From the NCBI RefSeq assembly GCF_900172355.1, contig NZ_FWFZ01000018.1, positions 1 to 64,000 of the forward strand: a stretch of DNA of 64,000 bases. Direction: 5' to 3'. A program made the position numbers and the translations under genes. The first letter of the stretch is position 1. Every line of letters begins with the position of its first letter. This stretch comes from Roseisalinus antarcticus. Lineage in GTDB: Bacteria > Pseudomonadota > Alphaproteobacteria > Rhodobacterales > Rhodobacteraceae. Below are positions 26,462-34,770 of the stretch, in pieces. The notes beneath the pieces are model-generated. The model was not told the origin of the DNA, ran no database searches, and worked only from the letters and a program-made list of their open reading frames with translations.

Positions 26462-26881
26462 ATGGCCGCGCCGCAACAGGCTGACCTGTTCCTGGTGCCG
26501 CTGCTCGACGGGGGCGATGCCCTCGGACAGGTCCTGGAGTGTGACGCACGAGATCGGGTCCGTCTGCTCCTGACACTCTCGCGCGACACCGCGCCGCGGC
26601 GGATCCAGCTGCCGGAGGTCGTAGCGACGCTGACGACCCTGCCCGAGCCCTTCCGCACCGGCCACTGGCGGGTGATCGGCTATGACACTCTGCCGACGGG
26701 TCCGGCGCTGAAACCGCCCCTCTTCGACCCGGAGCCGACCGACCCCGCCATCGTCGAGGCCTTCCTCAACGCCTGTCACGGCCTCTATCCGTGGGACGGG
26801 TTTCCCGATGCGGAGGTCTTTTCGAAGATGCTCCTGGAAGGCGTGGCGCTGCCGCCGGCCCGCACCCTTCGCGACGCCTGA
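26462..26881 (+). CDS. hypothetical protein, 139 residues
   Basis: A soluble protein without a signal peptide or membrane segment. Visible features are a Leu-rich first third and NACHGLYPWDGFPDAEVFSKMLL near the C-terminus. It follows the 72-residue gene by 3 bases in the hydrolase operon. Family not recognised. Confidence 0.6.
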   Translation: MAAPQQADLFLVPLLDGGDALGQVLECDARDRVRLLLTLSRDTAPRRIQLPEVVATLTTLPEPFRTGHWRVIGYDTLPTGPALKPPLFDPEPTDPAIVEAFLNACHGLYPWDGFPDAEVFSKMLLEGVALPPARTLRDA

Positions 26882-26953
26882 CCGGGCGCCGGGCCGCGAC
26901 ATACGCAACCGAACGGGCTTGGCCCGGCGGCCCCGGGGCTGTAGGTCAGGATC

Positions 26954-28102
26954 ATGTCAGAACGGCTTGCGGCCCAGCTGGGCTTTCTCATCGAAGCGGA
27001 CAAGTTGAAGCGGATCGCCCGCGCGAACGTGTTGATGGACGGCAGCCGGCGCGAGAACAGCGCCGAGCATTCCTGGCACCTCGCGCTCTGGGCGATGATC
27101 TTCGAGGACGAGGCCGCAGGCGCCGACATGGACCGCGTCCTGCCCATGTGCCTGGTCCATGACCTGCTCGAAATCGACTCGGGCGATCACCCCGACCACC
27201 TCGACCACCCCGCCGGCGAGGTTGCCGACCGCGACGCCCGGGCGACCGCGAGGCACTTCGGGCTGCTTCCCGCCGACCAGGGTTCCGGGCTGCGCGCGCT
27301 GTGGGAAGAGTTCGAGGCGGGCGAGACCCCCGAGGCGCGATTCGTGCGCCGCCTCGACCACGCCCAGCCCGTGCTGCAGGAACTGGGCAATCCAGCCCAG
27401 ACCGACTCGGATCGCGACGTTCTGCGCGGCCTGCTGACGACCGGGCGCACCGCCGCGCTTCATGAAAGCTGGCCGGACCTGCACCGCCACGCCATGGCCC
27501 TGCTGGACCGGAACGGCGCCCGCCCGCCAGAGCCCCTGGCCGCGCGGCTGCGGTTTCTGGCCGAGGCGGACAGGCTCAAGACCATTCTGCGGGGCACGAC
27601 GATCTTCGACGGCAGCCGGCGCGAGAATAGCGCCGAGCATTCCTGGCACCTCGCCCTCTTCGCCCATCTGCTGGGAGAGCATGCAGCACGCCCCGCCGAC
27701 ACCCGGCGCGCCCTGCGGATGCTGGTTCTGCACGACCTGGTCGAGATCGACGCGGGCGATGCGCCGATCCACGGCGACCATGATCCCGCCGAGCAGGAGG
27801 CCAAGGAACAGCGGGCCGCGGACCGCCTCTATGGCCTGCTGCCCGGTGATCAGGGCCAGGCCCTGCGCCGCCTGTGGGACGAGTTCGAGGCCGCCGAGAC
27901 CGACGATGCCGTCTTTGCCAAGAGCATCGACAGGGTGCAGCCGGTGATGGCCAACCTCGAATGCGGCGGCGGCACCTGGATCAGCTACGCGGTGGACCGC
28001 GAAAAGCTGGACCGCCGGGTCGGCGACAAGGTCCGCCGTGGCGCCCCGGCCTTGTGGCAGGCGCTGACGCCCCGCATCGACGCCTGGTTCGCCGCGGCAT
28101 GA
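26954..28102 (+). CDS. tandem-duplicated HD-domain phosphohydrolase (YfbR/HDDC2-like, two domains)
   Basis: A 382-residue protein made of two copies of about 190 residues, each a complete HD domain of the YfbR/HDDC2 5'-deoxynucleotidase type. Copy 1 has SAEHSWH (His39, His42), VHDLLEID (His69, Asp70) and RRLDHAQPV. Copy 2 has SAEHSWH (from about His229), LHDLVEID and KSIDRVQPV, so both keep the metal-binding H-HD-D set. Usual family members are single-domain proteins of about 190-200 residues, often dimers, so this looks like a fused dimer. Bases 27038-27088 and 27608-27658 differ at only 2 of 51 positions. The likely role is dephosphorylation of deoxynucleoside monophosphates. Confidence 0.85.
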   Translation: MSERLAAQLGFLIEADKLKRIARANVLMDGSRRENSAEHSWHLALWAMIFEDEAAGADMDRVLPMCLVHDLLEIDSGDHPDHLDHPAGEVADRDARATARHFGLLPADQGSGLRALWEEFEAGETPEARFVRRLDHAQPVLQELGNPAQTDSDRDVLRGLLTTGRTAALHESWPDLHRHAMALLDRNGARPPEPLAARLRFLAEADRLKTILRGTTIFDGSRRENSAEHSWHLALFAHLLGEHAARPADTRRALRMLVLHDLVEIDAGDAPIHGDHDPAEQEAKEQRAADRLYGLLPGDQGQALRRLWDEFEAAETDDAVFAKSIDRVQPVMANLECGGGTWISYAVDREKLDRRVGDKVRRGAPALWQALTPRIDAWFAAA

Positions 28103-28109
28103 GGACGAC

Positions 28110-28916
28110 ATGAGCAAACCGCCCTCGCGTCTCGATCAAGGCATCGCGGCGCAGGTGCGGGCGCTTCTCGACGGGCCGATCACCCGGCAGGTCCTCAACA
28201 TCGCGCTGCGCGTCCTGGCCAAGTGGCGTGCGCGTCTGATCGAGAACACTCTGACCGCCAGACAGGGGCGCATCGTCGCCGGCGGCCCGTTTGCCGGGCT
28301 GAACTATACCGTGGGCTCGGCCGAGGGGGCGCTGCTGCCACGGCTGCTTGGCTGCTACGAGGCGACCATCGCCCCGGTGATCGAAGAGATCGCGACACGG
28401 AACTACGGGCTGGTGATCGACGTTGGCGCGGCCGAGGGCTATTACGCAGTGGGCCTCGCCATGCGGATGCCGGGCGTGCAGGTCTGGGCCCGCGACAGCA
28501 ACGCGATCGCCCTCGAACGCTGCCGCAAGCTGGCCGCCGACAACGGAGTCGCGGACCGGGTGACGACCGGCGGCATCGTCACCCATGACGACCTGGCGGT
28601 CTGCGCAGAGGCCCGGACCCTGCTGATCTGCGACATCGAAGGCGCCGAAGAGCATCTGCTGGACCTGCTTCGCGCCCCCGCGCTGGCCCGGGCCGATATC
28701 CTGGTCGAATGCCACGATTCCTTGCAACGGAGCCTCAGCACAAAGCTGGCGGCGCGCTTTGCCTCGACCCACGAGGTCTCGCGCTATGACCGCGAGATCC
28801 GCCCCGACGCCCTGCCCGACTGGAGCGAGGAGATGTCGGACCTGGACCGCCTGCTGTTCCTGTGGGAGTGGCGGGCGGGCTCTACCCCCTGGCTCTGGAT
28901 GCAGGCGCGGCGCTGA
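28110..28916 (+). CDS. SAM-dependent methyltransferase, FkbM-like
   Basis: A 268-residue protein. Motif I is VIDVGAAEGYYAVGLAMRM near residue 109, and LLICDIEGAEEHLLDLL replaces the FkbM IDVEG signature with CDIEG. An amphipathic N-terminal stretch of about 70 residues precedes the fold. The target is unknown. It starts 7 bases after the HD-domain gene, so the two are co-transcribed. Confidence 0.75.
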   Translation: MSKPPSRLDQGIAAQVRALLDGPITRQVLNIALRVLAKWRARLIENTLTARQGRIVAGGPFAGLNYTVGSAEGALLPRLLGCYEATIAPVIEEIATRNYGLVIDVGAAEGYYAVGLAMRMPGVQVWARDSNAIALERCRKLAADNGVADRVTTGGIVTHDDLAVCAEARTLLICDIEGAEEHLLDLLRAPALARADILVECHDSLQRSLSTKLAARFASTHEVSRYDREIRPDALPDWSEEMSDLDRLLFLWEWRAGSTPWLWMQARR

Positions 28917-28973
28917 TCGCGCCCATGCCGCACGAATAACCGGCAGAACCACGCATCGGCTCAGGAAATTTTC

Positions 28974-28990
28974 GTATACCCTTGTATACC
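28974..28990. promoter_or_regulatory. tandem GTATACC repeat upstream of icd
   Basis: GTATACC occurs twice at 10-base spacing (28974-28980 and 28984-28990), each with the palindrome GTATAC, 69 bases before the icd start. One-helical-turn spacing suggests a protein-binding site. GntR-family operators often contain such TATAC cores, but the regulator is unknown. Confidence 0.35.
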
Positions 28991-29058
28991 TTCTTCACGG
29001 CGCCGTCCCGATGGGCTAGTCCGCCCGGGACTCCACCGCGCGAACCAGAGGCACCCCC

Positions 29059-30273
29059 ATGACAAAGATCAAGGTTGAGAACCCGATCGTCGAGCTCGAC
29101 GGCGACGAGATGACCCGGATCATCTGGGACTTCATCAAAAAAAAGCTGATCCTGCCCTATCTCGACATCGACCTGCTCTATTACGATCTCAGCATCGAGG
29201 AGCGTGACCGCACCGATGACCAGGTCACGGTCGATGCGGCCAACAAGATCAAGGAAATCGGCGTCGGCGTGAAATGCGCCACGATCACGCCCGACGAGGC
29301 GCGGGTCGAGGAGTTCGGCCTCAAACGCATGTATCGCTCGCCCAACGGAACGATCCGAAACATCCTGGGCGGCGTGATCTTTCGCGAGCCGATCATCTGC
29401 AAGAACGTGCCGCGCCTGGTGCCCGGCTGGACCAAGCCCATCGTGATCGGCCGCCACGCCTACGGCGACCAGTACCGCGCGACCGACTTCCACTTTCCCG
29501 GGCCGGGCAAGCTGACGATGAAATTCGTGGGCGAGGATGGCGCGGTGATCGAGCGCGAGGTGTTCGATGCCCCCGCCGCCGGCGTCGCCATGGGGATGTA
29601 TAACCTCGACGACAGCATCTACGATTTCGCCCGTGCCTCGTTGAATTATGGTCTGGACCGGGGGTTGCCGGTCTATCTCTCGACCAAGAACACTATCCTC
29701 AAGGCCTATGACGGCCGCTTCCTCGAGATCTTTCAGGAGGTCTACGAGGCGGAATTCGCCGAGGCCTTCAAGGAGAAGAAGATCTGGTACGAGCACCGGC
29801 TGATCGACGACATGGTCGCCTCGGCGCTGAAATGGTCGGGCGGTTATGTCTGGGCCTGCAAGAACTACGACGGCGACGTGCAGTCGGACACGGTCGCGCA
29901 GGGCTTCGGCTCTCTCGGCCTGATGACCTCGCAGCTGATGACGCCGGACGGCAAGATCGTCGAGGCCGAGGCCGCCCACGGCACCGTCACCCGTCACTAT
30001 CGCCAGCACCAGAAAGGCGAGCAGACCTCGACCAATTCCGTGGCGTCGATCTATGCTTGGACGGGCGGCCTCAGGCACCGGGCCAAGCTGGACGGCAACA
30101 CCGCGCTCGCCAACTTTGCCGAGACGCTGGAACGCGTGATCGTCAAGACCGTCGAAAGCGGTTTCATGACCAAGGACCTGGCGCTGCTGGTGGGGCCGGA
30201 CCAGGGGTGGCTGACCACGATGGGGTTCCTGGAAAAGATCGACGAGAACCTCGGCAAGGCGCTCGCGGGCTGA
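29059..30273 (+). CDS. icd: NADP-dependent isocitrate dehydrogenase (type II, about 404 residues)
   Basis: A 404-residue TCA-cycle enzyme that oxidises isocitrate to 2-oxoglutarate. [19 protein letters not shown] at the start, [12 protein letters not shown] for substrate binding, [10 protein letters not shown], and [16 protein letters not shown] for the cofactor region match the eukaryotic-type homodimeric ICDH common in alphaproteobacteria. It has its own intergenic region upstream (142 bases). Confidence 0.97.
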   Translation: MTKIKVENPIVELDGDEMTRIIWDFIKKKLILPYLDIDLLYYDLSIEERDRTDDQVTVDAANKIKEIGVGVKCATITPDEARVEEFGLKRMYRSPNGTIRNILGGVIFREPIICKNVPRLVPGWTKPIVIGRHAYGDQYRATDFHFPGPGKLTMKFVGEDGAVIEREVFDAPAAGVAMGMYNLDDSIYDFARASLNYGLDRGLPVYLSTKNTILKAYDGRFLEIFQEVYEAEFAEAFKEKKIWYEHRLIDDMVASALKWSGGYVWACKNYDGDVQSDTVAQGFGSLGLMTSQLMTPDGKIVEAEAAHGTVTRHYRQHQKGEQTSTNSVASIYAWTGGLRHRAKLDGNTALANFAETLERVIVKTVESGFMTKDLALLVGPDQGWLTTMGFLEKIDENLGKALAG

Positions 30274-30297
30274 CCATCCGGCGCGTCCGCGGCCGTT

Positions 30298-30636
30298 TCA
30301 GCAAACTTCGGTGCAGCCGTCGGCCCAGAGAAGATTGTAATGGCCGCGGATCGCGATGTTCAGTTCCCGGCTGATGCTGTGGCCATTGAAGCGGAGGCCC
30401 TCTTCGCTGGCGAAATCGGCGATCGCGTTGCGGGTCCGGACCGTGATCAACCCGTCGATCGGGCCCACATCATAGCCCGAGGTCGCCAGCCCGACCTGGA
30501 TCTCGATGGGGCGCAGCAGCCGGTTGGTGATCGGACCGTTCAGGTCGTCCAACACCTGCTCGACCTCCTGCGCGGCGGAAATCGCGGGCCCAAGGCCTCC
30601 CGTGACCAGGGCCAGGATCAAGGCCAAACGTTTCAT
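30298..30636 (-). CDS. small secreted peptidoglycan-binding-like protein
   Basis: A 112-residue protein. The signal peptide LALILALVTGGLGPAISA is followed by a mature part with VGLATSGYDVGPIDGLITV and RTRNAIADFASEEGL, which resembles the PG_binding_1 repeat (YDPGPIDGxxGxxTRxAIxxFQ). It ends in a Cys pair (DGCTEVC), possibly a disulfide. ATG 30636 is chosen because it gives the signal peptide. Convergent with icd. Confidence 0.65.
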   Translation of the reverse strand: MKRLALILALVTGGLGPAISAAQEVEQVLDDLNGPITNRLLRPIEIQVGLATSGYDVGPIDGLITVRTRNAIADFASEEGLRFNGHSISRELNIAIRGHYNLLWADGCTEVC

Positions 30637-30742
30637 TCGCGGTCTCCCCGTATTTGGAGCGGGACCTTGTCCGATGCTTCGCGCCATGGCAAGCCGCAGT
30701 CTCGCCGTTGACAGGTCAGGATGGCTGTCCTAGTTTCTGCAG

Positions 30743-31357
30743 ATGCGAAAGGACCTGCCAAACTCGGTGAAGCACACCGTCCTCGACGATGTCCAGGGGC
30801 TCGGCCTCGGCATCTTCCTGTGCGGTTTCGGACTGACGGTGCTGACGAACGTGGGCCTCATCACCGGTCAGACGGCGGGCATCGCGGTGATGATCAGCTA
30901 TCTCTCCGGCTGGTCCTTCGGCATCGTGTTCTTTCTGGTGAACCTGCCGTTCTACGTGCTGGCCTACCGGCGGCTCGGGCTTGAATTCACGGTCAAGTCC
31001 CTGATTTCCGTGACCCTTCTGTCGGTCACGACCGAGCTGATCCGCATGTACTGGGACGTGGGCAGCCTGCATCCGGCCCTCGGCGCGATGATCTTCGGCG
31101 CCACGACCGGCATCGGCCTGCTGGCCATGTTCCGGCACAACGGCTCGCTCGGCGGTCTGGGGATCGTGGCGCTGCTGATCCAGGACACGACCGGCTTCAA
31201 GGCGGGGTATGTGCAGTTGATCGCCGACGCGATCATCTTCACCGTGGGGTTCCTGCTGTTCCCGGCCCATGTGATCCTGTGGTCCCTGCTCGGCGCGATC
31301 GTGTTGAACATGATCATCGCCTTCAACCACCGGCGCGACCGCTACATCGCCACTTGA
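30743..31357 (+). CDS. YitT-family membrane protein
   Basis: A 204-residue integral membrane protein with five to six hydrophobic segments. GLGIFLCGFGLTVLTNVGLITGQTAGIAVM, given here in pieces of one motif region near residues 20-50, and GSLGGLGIVALL near residue 135 match YitT. The family's substrate is unclear. ATG follows a divergent 106-base gap to the secreted-protein gene. Confidence 0.85.
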   Translation: MRKDLPNSVKHTVLDDVQGLGLGIFLCGFGLTVLTNVGLITGQTAGIAVMISYLSGWSFGIVFFLVNLPFYVLAYRRLGLEFTVKSLISVTLLSVTTELIRMYWDVGSLHPALGAMIFGATTGIGLLAMFRHNGSLGGLGIVALLIQDTTGFKAGYVQLIADAIIFTVGFLLFPAHVILWSLLGAIVLNMIIAFNHRRDRYIAT

Positions 31358-31388
31358 GGCGGCGCAGGTGCCGGGCTAAGCCACCGTC

Positions 31389-31718
31389 ATGCATTACCTT
31401 TACCTGTTCTTCGCAATCCTGGCCGAAACCATCGGCACGACCGCCCTGCAGGCTTCGCAGCAGTTCACCAGGGCCGGTCCGGCCGTGGTGGTGGTCGTCG
31501 CCTACGGCGCGTCGTTCTACCTGATGGCGCTGGCGCTGAAGGTCATGCCGGTCGGGATCGTCTATGCGATCTGGTCCGGGCTCGGCATCGTGTTCATCGC
31601 AATGATCGGCTATGTCGTCTTCGGCCAGGTGCTCGACACGGCGGCGGTGCTGGGCCTGGCGCTGATTCTCGCCGGAATCCTCGTGATTCACCTCTTCTCC
31701 GGATCTACAACACACTAG
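31389..31718 (+). CDS. small multidrug resistance (SMR) family efflux protein
   Basis: A 109-residue protein with four membrane helices. The essential Glu lies in the first helix (YLFFAILAETIGTTAL), and YAIWSGLGIVFIAMIGYVVFGQ in helix 3 is the SMR signature. It exports cationic drugs or guanidinium-like compounds using the proton gradient. A lone gene with no second SMR partner; it starts 31 bases after the YitT gene. Confidence 0.92.
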   Translation: MHYLYLFFAILAETIGTTALQASQQFTRAGPAVVVVVAYGASFYLMALALKVMPVGIVYAIWSGLGIVFIAMIGYVVFGQVLDTAAVLGLALILAGILVIHLFSGSTTH

Positions 31719-31778
31719 CACTAGCTTTTGCTGCGATTGCACGGTATGGGCCGCGCAATCCCTTTCAAAGGCAGTCTC

Positions 31779-33599
31779 ATGGACCTTCGCAATATCGCGA
31801 TTATCGCTCACGTTGACCACGGCAAAACGACGCTGGTGGACGAACTTCTCAAGCAATCCGGTGCGTTCCGCGAAAATCAGTCCGTGGCAGAGCGGGCCAT
31901 GGACAGCAACGACCTCGAGCGCGAGCGCGGGATCACGATTCTGGCCAAGTGCACCTCGGTCGAATGGCAGGGCGTGCGAATCAACATCGTCGACACCCCC
32001 GGCCACGCCGATTTCGGCGGCGAGGTGGAACGTATCCTGTCGATGGTCGACGGGGTCGTCCTGCTGGTGGATGCCGCCGAAGGGCCGATGCCGCAGACCA
32101 AGTTCGTGACCTCCAAGGCGCTGGCCCTCGGCCTGCGCCCGATCGTGGTGCTCAACAAGGTCGACAAGCCGGACGCAGAGCCGGACCGCGCCCTGGACGA
32201 GGTGTTCGACCTGTTCGCCAGCCTCGACGCGGATGACGACCAGCTGGACTTTCCCCACCTCTATGCCTCCGGCCGGAACGGCTGGTGCGACGACGAGCTG
32301 GACGGCCCGCGCGAGACGCTGGACGCGCTGTTCAGGAAGATCGTCGATCATGTGCCCTCGCCCAAGCAGCAGGACCATGCCCACGAGGAATTCCGCATGC
32401 TGGCCACCACGCTGGGCGCGGACGCCTTCGTCGGCCGCTTGCTGACGGGGCGCGTCGAATCCGGCCGCCTCAAGGTCGGCACCACGGTTCAGGCCCTCAG
32501 CCGCGACCACAAGAAGCTGGAGCAATTCCGCGTCACCCGTATCCAGGCGTTCCGCGGCCTTGGTCCGCAGGACATCGACGAAGCCATTGCCGGCGACATC
32601 GTCAGCCTTGCCGGCATGTCCAAGGCCACCGTCGCCGACACGATCTGCGCCACCTCCGTGACCGAGGCGCTGCCGGCCCAGCCGATCGACCCGCCGACCA
32701 TCACCGTGACCTTCGGGATCAACGACAGCCCCCTCGCGGGCCGTGACGGCAAGAAGGTGCAAAGCCGCGTGATCCGCGACCGCCTGATGAAGGAGGCTGA
32801 ATCCAACGTCGCCATCAAGGTCTCCGACACCCCCGGCGGCGAGGCCTTCGAGGTTGCCGGCCGCGGCGAATTGCAGATGGGCGTGCTGATCGAGAACATG
32901 CGCCGCGAGGGGTTCGAGCTGTCGATCTCGCGCCCGCAGGTGCTGATGCGCGATATCGACGGCCAGCGAATGGAGCCGATCGAAGAGGCGACCATCGACG
33001 TCGACGATGAGTATTCCGGCGCCGTGATCGAAAAGATCACTGGCCCCCGCAAGGGTGAATTGGTCGAGATGAAGCCCGCCGGTGCCGGCAAGACCCGTAT
33101 CATCGCACATGTTCCCTCGCGCGGGCTCATCGGCTATCACGGCGAATTTCTGACCGACACGCGTGGCACGGGCGTCCTCAACCGCGTGTTCCACGGCTGG
33201 GCGCCTTTCAAGGGCACCATCCAGGGCCGTCGCCAAGGCGTGCTGATCTCGATGGAAAACGGGGTGTCCGTGGCCTACGCGCTGTGGAAGCTGGAGGATC
33301 GCGGCAAGTTCTTCATCGGCGCACAGGAGGCCGTCTATACCGGCATGATCCTGGGCGAGCACAGCCGCGACAACGACCTCGAGATCAACCCGCTGAAGGG
33401 CAAGCAGCTGACCAACGTGCGCGCAAGCGGAACGGACGAAGCCGTCCGCCTGACCACGCCGGTGACCATGACCCTGGAGCAGGCAATCGCGTATATCGAC
33501 GATGACGAGCTGGTCGAGGTTACGCCGAAGTCCATCCGCCTGCGCAAGCGGTTCCTCGACCCGCACGAGCGCAAGCGGCAATCGAGAGCCGCCAGCTGA
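31779..33599 (+). CDS. typA: ribosome-associated GTPase TypA/BipA
   Basis: A 606-residue translational GTPase. G1 is [15 protein letters not shown], the effector region is [11 protein letters not shown]3 is [15 protein letters not shown], and G4 is [10 protein letters not shown]. The C-terminal half has the BipA-specific fold ([19 protein letters not shown], then [13 protein letters not shown]). ATG 31779 is chosen over upstream in-frame ATGs because it gives the standard N-terminus. Its terminator appears to have been split by the metal-resistance island. Confidence 0.97.
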   Translation: MDLRNIAIIAHVDHGKTTLVDELLKQSGAFRENQSVAERAMDSNDLERERGITILAKCTSVEWQGVRINIVDTPGHADFGGEVERILSMVDGVVLLVDAAEGPMPQTKFVTSKALALGLRPIVVLNKVDKPDAEPDRALDEVFDLFASLDADDDQLDFPHLYASGRNGWCDDELDGPRETLDALFRKIVDHVPSPKQQDHAHEEFRMLATTLGADAFVGRLLTGRVESGRLKVGTTVQALSRDHKKLEQFRVTRIQAFRGLGPQDIDEAIAGDIVSLAGMSKATVADTICATSVTEALPAQPIDPPTITVTFGINDSPLAGRDGKKVQSRVIRDRLMKEAESNVAIKVSDTPGGEAFEVAGRGELQMGVLIENMRREGFELSISRPQVLMRDIDGQRMEPIEEATIDVDDEYSGAVIEKITGPRKGELVEMKPAGAGKTRIIAHVPSRGLIGYHGEFLTDTRGTGVLNRVFHGWAPFKGTIQGRRQGVLISMENGVSVAYALWKLEDRGKFFIGAQEAVYTGMILGEHSRDNDLEINPLKGKQLTNVRASGTDEAVRLTTPVTMTLEQAIAYIDDDELVEVTPKSIRLRKRFLDPHERKRQSRAAS

Positions 33600-33631
33600 T
33601 CCAGCCCGGCGTCCGGCCGGCACGACCACAA

Positions 33632-33659
33632 GAAAACAGCGCCCCCGTATCACGAGGGC
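33632..33659 (+). terminator. left half of the split typA terminator, with left 12-bp repeat
   Basis: GAAAACAGCGCCC (33632-33644) stands 33 bases after the typA stop. Its perfect 13-base complement is not next to it but at 38087-38099. The left copy of the 12-bp direct repeat TATCACGAGGGC (33648-33659) follows. Joining the two flanks through one repeat copy rebuilds a complete hairpin with A and T tails. Confidence 0.7.
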
Positions 33660-33686
33660 TCTTCCCGATATCTGGGACACAACTCC

Positions 33687-33718
33687 AACGGCTGCCGAGA
33701 GAAATCTCGGCAGCCGTT
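33687..33718. terminator. 14-bp perfect hairpin with GAAA tetraloop
   Basis: AACGGCTGCCGAGA (33687-33700) pairs fully with 33705-33718 around a GAAA tetraloop. No long T-run follows. It lies 88 bases after the typA stop, just inside the island, and could replace the typA terminator broken by the insertion. Confidence 0.6.
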
Positions 33719-33895
33719 CGATCTTGAGGTAACCTGCGGGCGGCACTGACCCGACGAGCCCTGGAAGAGACGGTTCAACCCGTCTCGACCTTCATCACTT
33801 CCTTGCGTCAGCGAACAAGCCCCTCGAAGCGAGCAGGCGGCAAGGGATCACAGTCAGGTCCTGCATAGATCAACGGAGCGGTATTAGATCCGGCC

Positions 33896-34207
33896 ATGCT
33901 GATGGCGTTCCTCAACATCATCCGGATCTACGACAACTGGTTCGAGCCGAGACAATATCGAGGGTCCGGAGCGGCGGTGGCCGAAGGAATGTCCGCAATC
34001 CGCATCCCGGGCACCAAAGAGACTTTCGTGATGCCCCAGATGGCGACAACGGCGCCCTTCATGCGCGCACCAGAAATGCGTCCGGGGCAGATCCGGAAAA
34101 GACGAAAGAGCGGCCAGGGAAGGCGCCTGACCCAAAGAGCGTCCCATATCGCCCCTGGCTGCATCACGGCACACCGTCGCAGAGAAATTTCGAAGACCAG
34201 CTGGTAG
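33896..34207 (+). pseudogene. doubtful 103-codon open frame, possibly a remnant of a mobile-element gene
   Basis: The first 20 residues (FLNIIRIYDNWFEPRQY) look like real protein, but later residues become Arg-rich and low in information. The frame is closed just upstream and has no clear ribosome binding site. I do not recognise the family; truncated transposase or integrase is a guess from its place at the island edge. Confidence 0.25.
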
Positions 34208-34290
34208 TTTCATGGTCGCTCGGGGTCGCCTTCCCGCGAGACGGGAAGGACAATATCTGAATTTTCCAGAGTCGGTGCAAAGCGCCCTGG

Positions 34291-34758
34291 TCAAGCAGCC
34301 TCGTAGCTTGAGAAGATCTCCGTGCCGCCATCCCTGCGGATCAGGAACACATCGTAGGCATCGCGCTCGTGCTCTGGCCCCATGCCCGGTGATCCATAGG
34401 GCATCCCGGGCACGGCGAGACCGACGGCATCGGGGCGCTCGGATAGCAGTCTTCGAATGTCGGCCGTCGGCACATGGCCCTCGATCATGTAGCCCTCGAC
34501 CTCGCCGGTGTGACAGGAAGTCATGTTCTGGGGGATGCCGTTCTCGAGCTTGTGCCGGATCAGGAGGGTGCCGAAGCTGCGCTCGGTGGTGACCGTGAAG
34601 CCGTCCTCCTCCAGGATTTCGATCCAGGCGGTGCAGCACCCGCAGTTCGGATCTTTCAGGACGTGGATCGCGGGAGAGCTTTGGGTCAGTCCGGCGGACG
34701 GCGCTGTCGCGGCGAAGCACGCGGCGGAGGCCATCAAGGCGCGGCGGGTGAGGGTCAT
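34291..34758 (-). CDS. DUF411 family metal-binding protein
   Basis: A 155-residue exported protein. The N-terminus TRRALMASAACFAATAPSAG is a signal sequence, possibly Tat-type. The mature part starts with IHVLKDPNCGCCTAW (Cys39, Cys41, Cys42), the metal-binding motif of DUF411, and has a second MTSCHTGEVEGYMIEGHVPT segment with His and Cys. DUF411 proteins accompany copper, silver and other metal resistance genes. ATG 34758 is chosen for GGAG six bases upstream. It lies 12 bases after the ATPase gene. Confidence 0.9.
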   Translation of the reverse strand: MTLTRRALMASAACFAATAPSAGLTQSSPAIHVLKDPNCGCCTAWIEILEEDGFTVTTERSFGTLLIRHKLENGIPQNMTSCHTGEVEGYMIEGHVPTADIRRLLSERPDAVGLAVPGMPYGSPGMGPEHERDAYDVFLIRRDGGTEIFSSYEAA

Positions 34759-34770
34759 TGGTATCTCCAT

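Larger units (their letters stand above)
33660..34290. other. left end of the island without a clear gene
   Basis: About 630 bases with lower apparent coding quality. Contents seen: a strong hairpin (33687-33718), a short plus-strand open frame (33896-34207) of doubtful status, and nothing else recognised. It may be degraded remains of the element that brought the metal genes. Confidence 0.4.

Noticed and set aside
27038-27658. Near-identical 51-base segments as an assembly artefact or repeat array
   Set aside because: The segments lie 570 bases (190 codons) apart at equal places in two diverged HD domains; the rest of the copies differ, so this is an intragenic duplication.
31323-33746. An 807-codon minus-strand open frame over typA
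   Set aside because: typA has all GTPase motifs on the other strand; this frame is its shadow.
33884-34720. A 278-codon minus-strand frame covering the island left end and the DUF411 gene
   Set aside because: It reads the DUF411 gene out of frame and its remaining part shows no protein-like pattern.
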